Source: Rhizobium sp. SL42 (GTDB lineage: Bacteria > Pseudomonadota > Alphaproteobacteria > Rhizobiales > Rhizobiaceae). Taken from it: a DNA stretch of 64,000 nt. Each line of letters begins with the position of its first letter. Within the stretch, counting starts at the first letter, position 1. The notes under the pieces are model-generated. The model had not been told where the DNA came from. It was given only the letters and a program-made list of their open reading frames with translations, and ran no database searches. Shown piece after piece: positions 19,290 through 27,656 of the stretch. The stretch is from positions 1,688,001 to 1,752,000 of the forward strand of contig NZ_CP063397.1 in assembly GCF_021729845.1 (NCBI RefSeq). Reading direction: 5' to 3'. A program made the translations under genes and the position numbers.

Positions 19290-21632
19290 ATGCCAAAATC
19301 TCGTGGCCGGAAAAAGCCTGTTAGAAAAACGACGCCAAGAGTGGGCGGCGCCGCGTTCGACACTTTCTCAATAGGAGAAGAAAGGCACGAGGAATTCAAA
19401 GACGCGATCCTAAGCGCAGCGCGAAAGAACGTCGCCGAGTTTCCTAATCTGATCGAAACGCTTCAAGAGATATTCCGGGAGACAACGCCGGAGGGCATTC
19501 TAGCGACTTTCGGATTCTATGGCGCGCGAGCCACTATCGGCTCTGACGGGGCAACCCGATCGCTGACCAAGGACATTGAGCAGCACCATATCGAGCTACT
19601 GCAAGCCTTGATCCTTACGCTGCCGCTGAAAGACTGGGGCAGTGGGCCATCCCACGGCGGTATAATGCAGCAGGTGTTCGATATCATGCCGAAGCTGGCG
19701 GACACGTTTTTTCAGATGCGCTTGCTCGAAAAAGAAAAGGAGCCCGATTTACAAAAGCGGGCGATTTCGTCGCTGCAAGAAAGTATCCGCCTCCACACAC
19801 AGGCGGTTCGCAATTGGGGATATTACAACGAAGTAATTCGGCTAAGCCGGGAACTGTACTCGCCATTGGATGGCAAATTTGCCGCTACCCTCGGCTTTAC
19901 CGCAACTGACGTGATCGACATCGCCGAAAATCTCGTGTCCGAAGTCGAGCGTCGTTCGGGCGAGCATATCACCCGTTTAAGGAAGATATCGCACGGCAAG
20001 AACTCGAAGGAACTCGTTCGTTTATATTTCAAGCATATGGCCGACCTGCAGGGCACACCGGAGGAGTTGATGGAAATCATCCCGCCCGGAACGACGCGGG
20101 AGGGTGTGTTGGGTTGGATAATGTCGCACATGGACCTGCGGCACTTCGACCTGATGTCTTTCACTGCTGAGGAAGTCGCAGGCCTATCGGGCAAGCCGAA
20201 GGAGGTGGCGGAAGGCATTTTGTCCGCGCTCTCACTGTTGCCCGGTGAACTAGTGGGAAAAGATGTCCGGCATCTGTTTCTAGCGAACCCAGTTTGGGCC
20301 AAGCCCGGTCTGAATCTGAGAGGCGGCTACCTGTTTGCGGCACCCCAATCCATATTCAGCCATATAAACGAGATTATGAGAGGTTTCGCCGAAACGGCAC
20401 GGCTCGAAACGGTCCTGGCAGACCGCCGAGCGGCCTACCTTGAAGCCAAGATGATCGAGACGTTGCAGGCCGCACTTCCAACGGCGCGGATATTACCTAA
20501 TGCGAAATGGACCTTGGGGGGGCAGCAGTTCGAGACGGACGCTATCGTCATTGTGGACAGAACGCTGATTATCGCGGAGGCGAAATCCCATAGAATCACG
20601 CCACAGGGTTTGCGTGGCGCCCCGGACAGGCTCAAGCGACATCTGGTTGATCTCGTCATCAACCCATCAATTCAATCAGAGCGGCTGGCGAAACTGACGA
20701 TTGCCGCCCGTGCTGGCGATACCGACAGCCAGCCTATCGTAGGCAGGCTCGGTATCGACGCTGGAAAAATAGATACGATCATTCGGGTTTCCGTCACGCT
20801 GGATGATCTATCTGTTCTTAGCTCCGCCGAGGAGGAGTTGACTGAGGCGGGCTGGATGCCAGCGGGGCATAGCCTTGCTCCCTCGCTGCATATTGCCGAC
20901 CTGATCTGCATCCAGGAAATGCTGGAAAACGAGATCCTGTTCCTGCACTATTTTTCGGAACGCTTTCACTTCCAAAAGCAGTTCGACCTTCTCGGTGACG
21001 AACTGGATTTCCTCGGGCTTTATCTCTCCACGGGGTTCAACTTGGGGGCCAAACGTGAAGACTTCCGGCGCATGATCATCAGCGGAATGTCGGCGCCGAT
21101 AGACCGCTTCTATGATGGCACGGACGCAGGTTTGTCTGTTCCCAAGCCGAAAGCGCGGCTGCACCCGGTATACAGCGACATCGTCGAACGCCTATGCGAG
21201 CGAAAGCCCAACGGTTGGACGACCATCGGAATGCATCTGCTAAATTCGGCGAGCCCCGAGGAGCAGAAGGAGATTGAGCGAGGTCTTCAACGGTTGAGAA
21301 AATCCGTGATGCGGAAATCAAAGCCGCAGGGCCACGAATGTTTCATGGCGATCATCCCGCCGCTAGACCGAAAGGCGACTGTTGGATTTTTCGTGTACCC
21401 AGACGCCGAAAAATCGGGCCGTCGCGCGGCGATGGAGCACCTTGCCTCCGAGGCTCTTGAGCGAGAAGATGCGAAACTGTGCGTAATCTTCGGCAAATGC
21501 GCGGAGAGGCTGACCGCGCCATACGAGGCGGTTCTGATGGCACAGCACGACGACGAAAGGCTAGCTGCTCAGACGGAAGAGAGATGTGCCCCCCGACATG
21601 CATCAGTGTCCAATTCTCGTGATCATCCGTGA
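19290..21632 (+). CDS. Unrecognised 780-residue protein with a PD-(D/E)XK-like core
   Basis: I do not recognise this protein as a named family. The N terminus is basic (KSRGRKKPVRKT), and a long helical region follows (about residues 30-380). Residues about 380-460 look like a PD-(D/E)XK nuclease core: a helix with LEAKMIETL, then PNAKWTLGGQQFETDAIVIVDRTLIIAEAKSH, with D417 and E430-A-K432 at the spacing expected of the catalytic residues. The C-terminal half has no clear motif. Codon use is less GC-biased than the neighbours, suggesting transfer. It sits between an orphan antitoxin and a conserved DUF1398 gene. It may act as a defence or DNA-processing nuclease, but that is inference from one motif. 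Confidence 0.65.
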   Translation: MPKSRGRKKPVRKTTPRVGGAAFDTFSIGEERHEEFKDAILSAARKNVAEFPNLIETLQEIFRETTPEGILATFGFYGARATIGSDGATRSLTKDIEQHHIELLQALILTLPLKDWGSGPSHGGIMQQVFDIMPKLADTFFQMRLLEKEKEPDLQKRAISSLQESIRLHTQAVRNWGYYNEVIRLSRELYSPLDGKFAATLGFTATDVIDIAENLVSEVERRSGEHITRLRKISHGKNSKELVRLYFKHMADLQGTPEELMEIIPPGTTREGVLGWIMSHMDLRHFDLMSFTAEEVAGLSGKPKEVAEGILSALSLLPGELVGKDVRHLFLANPVWAKPGLNLRGGYLFAAPQSIFSHINEIMRGFAETARLETVLADRRAAYLEAKMIETLQAALPTARILPNAKWTLGGQQFETDAIVIVDRTLIIAEAKSHRITPQGLRGAPDRLKRHLVDLVINPSIQSERLAKLTIAARAGDTDSQPIVGRLGIDAGKIDTIIRVSVTLDDLSVLSSAEEELTEAGWMPAGHSLAPSLHIADLICIQEMLENEILFLHYFSERFHFQKQFDLLGDELDFLGLYLSTGFNLGAKREDFRRMIISGMSAPIDRFYDGTDAGLSVPKPKARLHPVYSDIVERLCERKPNGWTTIGMHLLNSASPEEQKEIERGLQRLRKSVMRKSKPQGHECFMAIIPPLDRKATVGFFVYPDAEKSGRRAAMEHLASEALEREDAKLCVIFGKCAERLTAPYEAVLMAQHDDERLAAQTEERCAPRHASVSNSRDHP

Positions 21633-21708
21633 CGAACCGGCCAGTCAGCAAGCTGCCCTAACTCGGCCCTCCAACGCCTCCTACCCCACGGCCGCCGCTC
21701 ACACCCCA

Positions 21709-22110
21709 TCACCCCGGAAACACCTCCACATGCGTCTCGGCCGTGCGCCCGAAATACACCACGCGCCGTCCGAGGAAGGACACGATATACCCCGCACAAC
21801 CCGCCCCCTTCGCCTCGGCGCTGAAGGCCTGGTAGCTGTAGTCGTCCGCACCCGATTGCGCCCAGCGCACCAGCCGTTCGATCTCGTTGGCGTCGAAAGC
21901 CGCGCCGATCGCGCCGGCATGCGCGGGCATGGCCAGCACCGTGCTGTCGCCATCGGGCAGGTAAAATGTCTGGCTGTCGCGCCGGTAGTCGACGGTATAA
22001 CCCTCGAAGCCGGCGGCGATCAGTCGGCCGACGATCTCGGGAAAGCTGAGGCTGCCGTCATGGGCGGCATCCAGGCAGGTTTGGGCGATGGAAATGCTTT
22101 CCGCGTCCAT
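21709..22110 (-). CDS. DUF1398-family protein
   Basis: The 133-residue protein matches DUF1398: SLSFPEIVGRLIAAGFEGYTVDYRRDSQTFYLPDGDS, then IERLVRWAQSGADDYSYQAFSAEAKGAGCAGYIVSFLGRRVVYFGRTAETHVEVFPG. No activity is known for the family. It is 56 nt downstream of the MarR gene on the same strand, so both probably share the promoter at the palindromic operator. Confidence 0.8.
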   Translation of the reverse strand: MDAESISIAQTCLDAAHDGSLSFPEIVGRLIAAGFEGYTVDYRRDSQTFYLPDGDSTVLAMPAHAGAIGAAFDANEIERLVRWAQSGADDYSYQAFSAEAKGAGCAGYIVSFLGRRVVYFGRTAETHVEVFPG

Positions 22111-22166
22111 GGCGGTTCTCCTTGTGTTTGAAAGCTTGGCTGTGTCCGGTGACGGTCAGTCGACGG

Positions 22167-22634
22167 TCAGTCGACCGGGATGGTCCTGATCCCGCGCCGT
22201 TCGGCGAGGGTTCTCAATGTCTGGCTGAGCAGCGCATGTTCCTCCGGCGTCAGCACGCCGAAATAGTCGGCATCGGTGGCGTCGGCCAGCGCCGCGAGAA
22301 CCGGCACCTTCGCCCGCCCGTCTACGGTCAGGAACAGCCGGTGCGCGCGCCCGTCACGCTCGTTTTCGGCGCGTCCGACCAGCCGCTTTTCCTGGAGCCT
22401 GTCGGCCAGCTTGCTGATGGCGCCCTTGGTCATGCCCATCCTGTCGGCCAGCGCCGATGGCGCCATGTGAAATTGCCCCGTGTCGTCCTGGTCGTAGAGC
22501 GCGCGCATAAAAGCCCATTCCGCAACGGTCACGCCTTCGCCGGCCACCTTGCGGGAAAATTCCTGCGATACCGCATTCGACACCATGCGCATCCAATAGC
22601 CGGTATGGGCGGTGAGGTCGGATACGGTTGCCAT
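22167..22634 (-). CDS. MarR-family transcriptional regulator
   Basis: The 155-residue regulator has the MarR winged helix: GVTVAEWAFMRALYDQDDTGQFHMAPSALADRMGMTKGAISKLADRLQEKRLVGRAENERDGRAHRLFLTVDGRAKV. The recognition helix lies near residue 70, and the wing is ERDGRAHRL. A ribosome-binding site (GGAGC) precedes ATG 22634. A 42-bp palindrome starts 16 nt upstream of the start codon, so autoregulation is very likely. The ligand is unknown. Confidence 0.9.
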   Translation of the reverse strand: MATVSDLTAHTGYWMRMVSNAVSQEFSRKVAGEGVTVAEWAFMRALYDQDDTGQFHMAPSALADRMGMTKGAISKLADRLQEKRLVGRAENERDGRAHRLFLTVDGRAKVPVLAALADATDADYFGVLTPEEHALLSQTLRTLAERRGIRTIPVD

Positions 22635-22650
22635 TGTTGCGCTCCATTAT

Positions 22651-22692
22651 GATTGACTAGGAAACTAGATCAATATGATTTCCTAGTCAATC
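22651..22692. promoter_or_regulatory. Long palindromic operator upstream of the marR gene
   Basis: Perfect 14-bp arms GATTGACTAGGAAA (22651-22664) and TTTCCTAGTCAATC (22679-22692) flank a 14-bp spacer. The centre-to-centre geometry suits one or two MarR dimers. The site sits between marR and the divergent cupin/metallo-hydrolase pair, so both may be controlled. Its 3' edge on the plus side is 160 nt from the cupin ATG. Confidence 0.85.
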
Positions 22693-22851
22693 TGTTTTGC
22701 GGGCCAGTCGCGGGAGCCCACCTGTCACGGACCAGTGCGTCTCATCAATTGCGGATTGCCGCCCCCGCACGCCCGCGATAACCTCGGGCGCAACCCATGG
22801 CGCAACCGCTTTTCCCCTTCATCCGCCGTCATACCATCCACGGAGACCTTC

Positions 22852-23148
22852 ATGCCCGGCTATTCCGCCCGCCCGCCTGCCATCCCGACCGTCGTGCTCG
22901 ACGATGCCGTCACCCGCATCACCCGCTGGGATTTCGAGCCGGGTGCTGCCACCGGGCATCACACGCATGGGCTCGGATATGTCGTGGTGCCGATGACCGA
23001 TTGCCATTTCCTGATTGAGGACGAGGCCGGCGAGCGCCGAGTGACGAGCCGCGCCGGCGAAGCCTATCGCCGCGATGCCGGCGTCGAGCACAATGTCATC
23101 AATGGCGGCGATCAGCCCATGAGTTTCATCGAGATCGAGTATAAATGA
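22852..23148 (+). CDS. Small cupin-domain protein
   Basis: The 98-residue protein has a single cupin barrel: DFEPGAATGHHTHGLGYVVVPMTDCHFLIED, then AGEAYRRDAGVEHNVINGGDQPMSFIEIEYK. HxH (HHTH) and a later His (EHN) are the expected metal ligands. ATG 22852 is used because GGAG (22842-22845) is upstream and the residues before it are not cupin-like. Its stop overlaps the next start by 4 nt. Confidence 0.85.
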   Translation: MPGYSARPPAIPTVVLDDAVTRITRWDFEPGAATGHHTHGLGYVVVPMTDCHFLIEDEAGERRVTSRAGEAYRRDAGVEHNVINGGDQPMSFIEIEYK

Positions 23149-24095
23149 CCAGCGACAGCGAGGAGCTTTCTCCAGAGTCTGGCAATGAGCCGACCCCGGA
23201 ATTCGTCACGCGTTTCGAGCCGGCCCACGGAACGCTGGTGCCGCTCGCCGACGGCGTGGCGCGCCTGACGGTCAACAATCCGGGCCCTTTCACCTTCCAC
23301 GGCACCAATACCTATATCGTCGGCGAGCGCTCGGTCTGCGTCATCGACCCGGGCCCCGAGGACGAGGCGCATTTCCTGGCGCTGATGCAGGCGCTGAAGG
23401 GCCGCGAGGTCACCCATATCGCGGTCAGCCATACCCATCGCGATCATTCGCCGCTTGCCCGCCGGCTGAAGGCCGAGACCGGCGCGATCGTCGTGGCCGA
23501 AGGGCCGCATCGCCCGGCGCGGCCGCTCTTCGAAGGCGAGACCAATCCCTTTGCCGAAAGCGCCGACAGCGATTTCAGCCCCGATGTCACCTTGGCCCAT
23601 GGTGAAATCTTCGAGGGCGACGGCTGGCGCCTGTCCGCGCTGCATACGCCCGGCCACACCGCCAATCACTGCGCCTTTGCGCTGGATGACCGCGGCATCG
23701 TCTTTTCCGCCGATCATGTCATGGCCTGGGCCACCTCGATCGTCGCACCGCCGGATGGCGCCATGGCCGATTACATGGCCTCGCTGGACATGCTTCTGGA
23801 GCGCCAGGACCGGATCTATTTCCCCGGCCATGGCGGCCCCGTTGCCGATCCCCCCGCCTTCCTGCGCGGCCTGCGCACCCATCGCCGCATGCGCGAGCGC
23901 GCCGTGCTCGAGCGCATCCGCCAGGGCGACAGGCTGATCGCCGACATGGTCCGGGTGATCTATGCCTCGACCGATCCCCGCCTGCATGGCGCAGCCGCCC
24001 TTTCGGTGCTCGCGCATCTCGAGGATCTGGTCGACAAGGGCCTTGTTGTCACCGATGGGCCGCCTTCGCTGCTCGGTGCCTACCGGATCGCGTAA
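23145..24095 (+). CDS. Metallo-beta-lactamase-fold hydrolase (LACTB2-like)
   Basis: The 316-residue protein carries the MBL metal motif HTHRDH (in AVSHTHRDHSPLARRLKAETG), further His in LHTPGHTANHCAFALDDRGIVFSADHVM, and C-terminal PGHGGP. A C-terminal winged-helix-like segment (RIRQGDRLIADMVRVIYASTDPRLHGAAALSVLAHLEDLVDKGLV) is the layout of LACTB2-type enzymes, which include RNases and thioester hydrolases. It is translationally coupled to the cupin gene (4-nt overlap). Confidence 0.85.
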   Translation: MTSDSEELSPESGNEPTPEFVTRFEPAHGTLVPLADGVARLTVNNPGPFTFHGTNTYIVGERSVCVIDPGPEDEAHFLALMQALKGREVTHIAVSHTHRDHSPLARRLKAETGAIVVAEGPHRPARPLFEGETNPFAESADSDFSPDVTLAHGEIFEGDGWRLSALHTPGHTANHCAFALDDRGIVFSADHVMAWATSIVAPPDGAMADYMASLDMLLERQDRIYFPGHGGPVADPPAFLRGLRTHRRMRERAVLERIRQGDRLIADMVRVIYASTDPRLHGAAALSVLAHLEDLVDKGLVVTDGPPSLLGAYRIA

Positions 24096-24116
24096 GGCGG
24101 TCAGGCGCGGGCCGGA

Positions 24117-25061
24117 TCAGTTGCCGGCAATGCCCAGCAGTTCCGCATCGAGCGCATGCAGGAAGGCTTCGGCAATCTCGTCGCCCATGCCGAGGTCGTG
24201 CGGCCCGAAGCGGCTGGCAACCCGCATGTCGACCAGCGTCATTTCCTCTTCCTCGCGCAGGCGAATGACCGCATCGAAGGGCAGGCCGAGCACCAGCGTG
24301 CGGGTGGCGAGCTGCAGGCGAACGGTGCCCGGCGGCTCCGTCGGTTCCGGCGGCATGCTGGCCACCTCGGCGCTCGGCCGCGATGTCGGCAAGGGGCCTG
24401 TTTCGGGCAGGGCTTCGTCGGCCGGCGGCAGGCTTGGTGGAGCCTGATCATTCGCGGTGACGATCTCTTCCGTCGTCGGGCGGAGCGCGAGGTCCGGCAT
24501 CGCATATTCCTGACCCCGGCTTGCCGTCACCACCAGCCGGTTCGCCTCGGCGACCTTGCGCACGGCTTCATAGACGCGGTCGAGCGCACCTTCGTAACGC
24601 CGGCCGGTGAGGCCCGGATAGGCGGAGCCCTGGGCCGCGGCGGCTCCGGGCGGCGGCGCCGGACGCTGCAGGAAATGCTGCGGTGCATCGGGTACCGACA
24701 GCCATTCCGGCCGCTCGGCGAGGTCGCTTGATACGTCGTAGAGCGCCGGCCGGGTCAGGTATCGGTAGAGGCCGTAGCCGGGCAACGCCAGCGGCAGGGC
24801 GGCATAGATCAGCGCCCAGGTGGCGGCAACCCCGCCCAGCGCGCCGATCTGCCAGAGCCTGGCAAGGCCGAGCAGCGCCAGCGGCACGGCCAGCATCGCC
24901 GGTATCGCGGCAATCAGCACCAACGCGACGAAATCCGGCGTCTTCAGCGGCCCGAAACGGTGTGCCAGCAGCACCAGCACCAGCATGCCGAGCGCAAACA
25001 GCCCGAGACGACGCGCCAGGAAGGCGGAACGGGACACGGGGCGGTCAAAGCGGACGATCAT
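24117..25061 (-). CDS. DUF1499-domain membrane protein
   Basis: The 314-residue product has three hydrophobic segments in the first 110 residues and then a DUF1499 soluble domain (from about 125: DVSSDLAERPEWLSVPDAPQHF..., with KVAEANRLVVTASRGQEYAM and DAVIRLREEEEMTLVDMRVASRFGPHDLG). A proline/serine-rich linker near residues 200-240 is likely periplasmic. Function unknown. It lies downstream of the next minus-strand gene with a 145-nt gap containing a tandem repeat. Confidence 0.75.
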   Translation of the reverse strand: MIVRFDRPVSRSAFLARRLGLFALGMLVLVLLAHRFGPLKTPDFVALVLIAAIPAMLAVPLALLGLARLWQIGALGGVAATWALIYAALPLALPGYGLYRYLTRPALYDVSSDLAERPEWLSVPDAPQHFLQRPAPPPGAAAAQGSAYPGLTGRRYEGALDRVYEAVRKVAEANRLVVTASRGQEYAMPDLALRPTTEEIVTANDQAPPSLPPADEALPETGPLPTSRPSAEVASMPPEPTEPPGTVRLQLATRTLVLGLPFDAVIRLREEEEMTLVDMRVASRFGPHDLGMGDEIAEAFLHALDAELLGIAGN

Positions 25062-25149
25062 GCGGAAACACCGGAATCAAAGCGGTTGGCTCTTCTGTGT
25101 AGCCGCTCCCTGCCGGGGCGTCGACCGCAAAGCGTCGCACAGTGCCGGC

Positions 25150-25214
25150 CAGCATCACCGGTCAGCATCACCGGTCAGCATCACCGGTCAGCATCACCGG
25201 GCAGCATCAACGGT
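25150..25214. repeat. 13-bp tandem repeat, five copies
   Basis: Five consecutive copies of CAGCATCACCGGT (last two with one substitution each: ...CCGGG and ...CAACGGT) run 25150-25214. Because 13 is not a multiple of three, slippage would change frame. The last copy supplies the TGA stop (read on the minus strand, 25207-25209) of the upstream membrane protein gene. Confidence 0.9.
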
Positions 25215-26448
25215 CAGCGCCCGGCTGGCCAGCGCCCGACTGGCCCGTCGACTGGCTGCCCGACTGGCCGTTCGGCTGAGATTGCGGTTCGGGATCCGAT
25301 CCCATGCCCGGCATGAGATCAGATCCGGGATTGGGCCCAATATACGGCCCAGGATCCGGCCCAAGATCCGGTAAAGCATCCGGCCTTCGAGCCGGGCCGA
25401 GATCGAGGGGCCGGCCATTCAGCAACGGATTGGCACCATCGTCCGGGATCATCAGCTCGAAGCCGCTGTCGGGCGCGTCTTCAAGCCCTTCCTCGACGGC
25501 CGGATCGAGCGGCGGCAGCGCGGGTGCGTCCAGCTGTCCGTTCAGGTTTCCATCCTGGCCCCCAATCGGGTCCCCGCTTTGGCCCCAGTTTTGGCCCCAG
25601 TTTTGGCCATTGTCCGGCATGCTCGGATCGGAAAGCGGCGGCGCATCGTTGCCGAGCGGCACATAGAGCGAAACCATCACGATGATGCCGATCACCACCA
25701 GCCAGGAACCGATGATACGCGCCGGGATTGTCAGCCAGGGGCCGCGAAAGTTTCGCAGCAGCAGGCCGGGCGCGAGCAGGATCCACAGCGCGCCGAGCAC
25801 GGCCGTCAGGGTAAATTCCTGGATGCCGATGCCGAAATCGTCCAGCCCGATGAACAGCGACAGCGAAAAGCCGATCACGCCGGCCGCGACAGGCGCGCCG
25901 ATGCGCCGCGCCCGCGCCGGAAGCCAGAGCACGACGCCGGCCAGCATCACCGCGATCGGGGCGATCAGGAACAGGGCTTCACCCAGCGGGCTTTGCAGGA
26001 TGGCGTGGAAGATCGGGTCGAAGGCCAGCAGCATCGGCGCCATGACGCCGAGGAAACAGGCGATGATCACAAGGATTTCCGCGCGACGGCCCGCCATCCC
26101 GACGGCCACCGAAATGCCCAGCATCGCGAGCACCAGGTCGTAGATCGACAGGGTGAACAGAAAGCCGAGTTCGAAAAAGGCAAACTCGTGCGGGATCGAC
26201 AGGGCGAGCGCCACGATGATCACCCCGGCCATGAACAGCGCCAATGACCAGCGGAAGGCAGAGGTTGCGGCGGCACGGGCAAACTGCATGCGCAAAGGTG
26301 AAGGGCCACCCGCCTTTTTGCCGGCATTGTCGCCGGTATTGTTGGCGGCATCCGGCGTGCCGCCCGCTGCCGCCACGCCGGACTGTGCGTCCGTGCGCCT
26401 GTGCCGGCTCTTCTGGTTTGCCCTCTGCTGCAGCCGCCGCTGGCTCAT
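25207..26448 (-). CDS. Hypothetical membrane protein with a low-complexity tail
   Basis: The 413-residue protein starts with a polar basic segment (SQRRLQQRANQKSRHRRTD), has about eight transmembrane segments between 65 and 275, and ends in a 140-residue disordered tail rich in Pro, Gly, Asp, Asn and Gln. The tail contains NWGQNWGQ from a 12-bp DNA repeat (TTGGCCCCAGTT, two copies plus a half copy, 25579-25608) and repeated GPDPGPYIGPNPG-like units. I do not recognise a family. The C terminus ends inside a 13-bp tandem repeat, so its exact end may vary between strains. Confidence 0.65.
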   Translation of the reverse strand: MSQRRLQQRANQKSRHRRTDAQSGVAAAGGTPDAANNTGDNAGKKAGGPSPLRMQFARAAATSAFRWSLALFMAGVIIVALALSIPHEFAFFELGFLFTLSIYDLVLAMLGISVAVGMAGRRAEILVIIACFLGVMAPMLLAFDPIFHAILQSPLGEALFLIAPIAVMLAGVVLWLPARARRIGAPVAAGVIGFSLSLFIGLDDFGIGIQEFTLTAVLGALWILLAPGLLLRNFRGPWLTIPARIIGSWLVVIGIIVMVSLYVPLGNDAPPLSDPSMPDNGQNWGQNWGQSGDPIGGQDGNLNGQLDAPALPPLDPAVEEGLEDAPDSGFELMIPDDGANPLLNGRPLDLGPARRPDALPDLGPDPGPYIGPNPGSDLMPGMGSDPEPQSQPNGQSGSQSTGQSGAGQPGADR

Positions 26449-26713
26449 GCTTCAATCCGCCGATCGCGATCTGTGATCTTCCGGCTATTTCACACTCAGC
26501 CAGATTTGTCACCGCCAACCATGTTGCATGCGCCTGTCGACCATGCGCAGCGCTGGACTTTGCAAAGCGCCGGACGTGGCGAGGATGCGGCAAACCATCT
26601 GATCTGCAACAGCGGCACGAGCGACTGCGCTGAAAGACGCCGCCACTCCGCCGCCGATTTTGGACGAGCCTCCGCTCCGGGCTGACCCGGATCGAATGAA
26701 ACTAGGCTACACG

Positions 26714-27274
26714 CTATGCCGCACGGCTCTGGTGCGGCCCTTCCTCGACTTCCTCGATGATCTTGGCCACGAACGCGTCGAGGTCGCCAGGCTGGCGCGA
26801 GGTGATGATGCCGTGGTCGACAACGACCGGTTCGTCGAACCAAATGGCACCGGCATTCTTCAGGTCGGTCTTGATCGATCCATAGGAGGTTGCCTTGCGG
26901 CCGCGAAGCGCATCCGCCTCGACCAGCAGCCACGGGCCGTGGCAAACGGCGGCAATGGTCCGGCCGGACTTGACGAAGCCGCGCACCAGGTCGACCGCCG
27001 TCTTGTCGTTGCGCAGGATGTCGGGATTGATCTGGCCACCGGGAATGACCAGCGCATCATAGTCCTCGACCTTGACCGCATCGACCGTCAGGTCGACATC
27101 GACGGTATCGCCCCAATCCTTCTGATCCCAGCTCTTGATCGGCGCTGGCGCCAGCGAGGCGATCGAAACCCTGGCACCGCTGGCCTTCAGCTGCTCAAGC
27201 GGCTTGCGCAATTCAGAGCGTTCATAGCCGTCGGTGGCGAGGATCAGGATATGGGCGGATTGAATGGAAGGCAT
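26714..27274 (-). CDS. PfpI/DJ-1-family protein
   Basis: The 186-residue product has the type-1 glutamine amidotransferase-like fold of the PfpI family: HILILATDGYERSELRKPLEQLKASGARVSIAS, YDALVIPGGQINPD and the nucleophile Cys in AAVCHGPWLLVEADALRGRKATS. Family members include proteases/deglycases and chaperone-like stress proteins. The ATG at 27274 with AGGA upstream is chosen over a leading extension that lacks family residues. It is isolated; the gap 26449-26713 upstream of the preceding gene holds nothing clear. Confidence 0.85.
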   Translation of the reverse strand: MPSIQSAHILILATDGYERSELRKPLEQLKASGARVSIASLAPAPIKSWDQKDWGDTVDVDLTVDAVKVEDYDALVIPGGQINPDILRNDKTAVDLVRGFVKSGRTIAAVCHGPWLLVEADALRGRKATSYGSIKTDLKNAGAIWFDEPVVVDHGIITSRQPGDLDAFVAKIIEEVEEGPHQSRAA

Positions 27275-27445
27275 GGAGATGTCCTTTCGTTTCTCTTTTC
27301 GCTTGGGATCCATGAGAAACCCGAGAGACGCAGGATCGTTCCGGTAAAAAACTGGCAAGTTGCGGGCAAGGGGTGTTGCCGCTGGCCCTGCGCTTTGCTA
27401 ATCAGGCGCCACCGCGATTTGGGAGCCCAGTCTCCCGGATCCCGT

Positions 27446-27520
27446 TGGGGCGTCGCCAAGCGGTAAGGCACCGGTTTTTGGTACCGGCATTCCCAGGTTC
27501 GAATCCTGGCGCCCCAGCCA
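27446..27520 (+). tRNA. tRNA-Gln (anticodon TTG)
   Basis: The 75-nt gene folds as a clover leaf: the acceptor arm TGGGGCG pairs with CGCCCCA, the anticodon stem CCGGT/ACCGG encloses TTTTGGT (anticodon TTG), the T arm is CCAGG-TTCGAAT-CCTGG, and CCA is encoded (27518-27520). A T-rich run (CATTTTTTC) follows, which may terminate it. Its last 17 nt are repeated imperfectly at 53998-54014. Confidence 0.95.
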
Positions 27521-27656
27521 TTTTTTCATTTGTCTAATCCGGTCCTTGGACGAATTGCTGCGTGTTGCGCACACTGAATGTGTTGCACGCCTCATCACTC
27601 GTTTGAGCGCGGTCTCATCAAGCGAAGGCAGACCCGGACTGAATTCTGCCCGCCAT

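Noticed and set aside
22152..22173. Two copies of ACGGTCAGTCG as a possible regulatory direct repeat
   Set aside because: The second copy overlaps the 3' end of the marR gene and both are short. Probably a local duplication without function.
25150..25214. Tandem repeat as a CRISPR array
   Set aside because: Units are 13 bp and abut with no spacers, and no cas genes are present.
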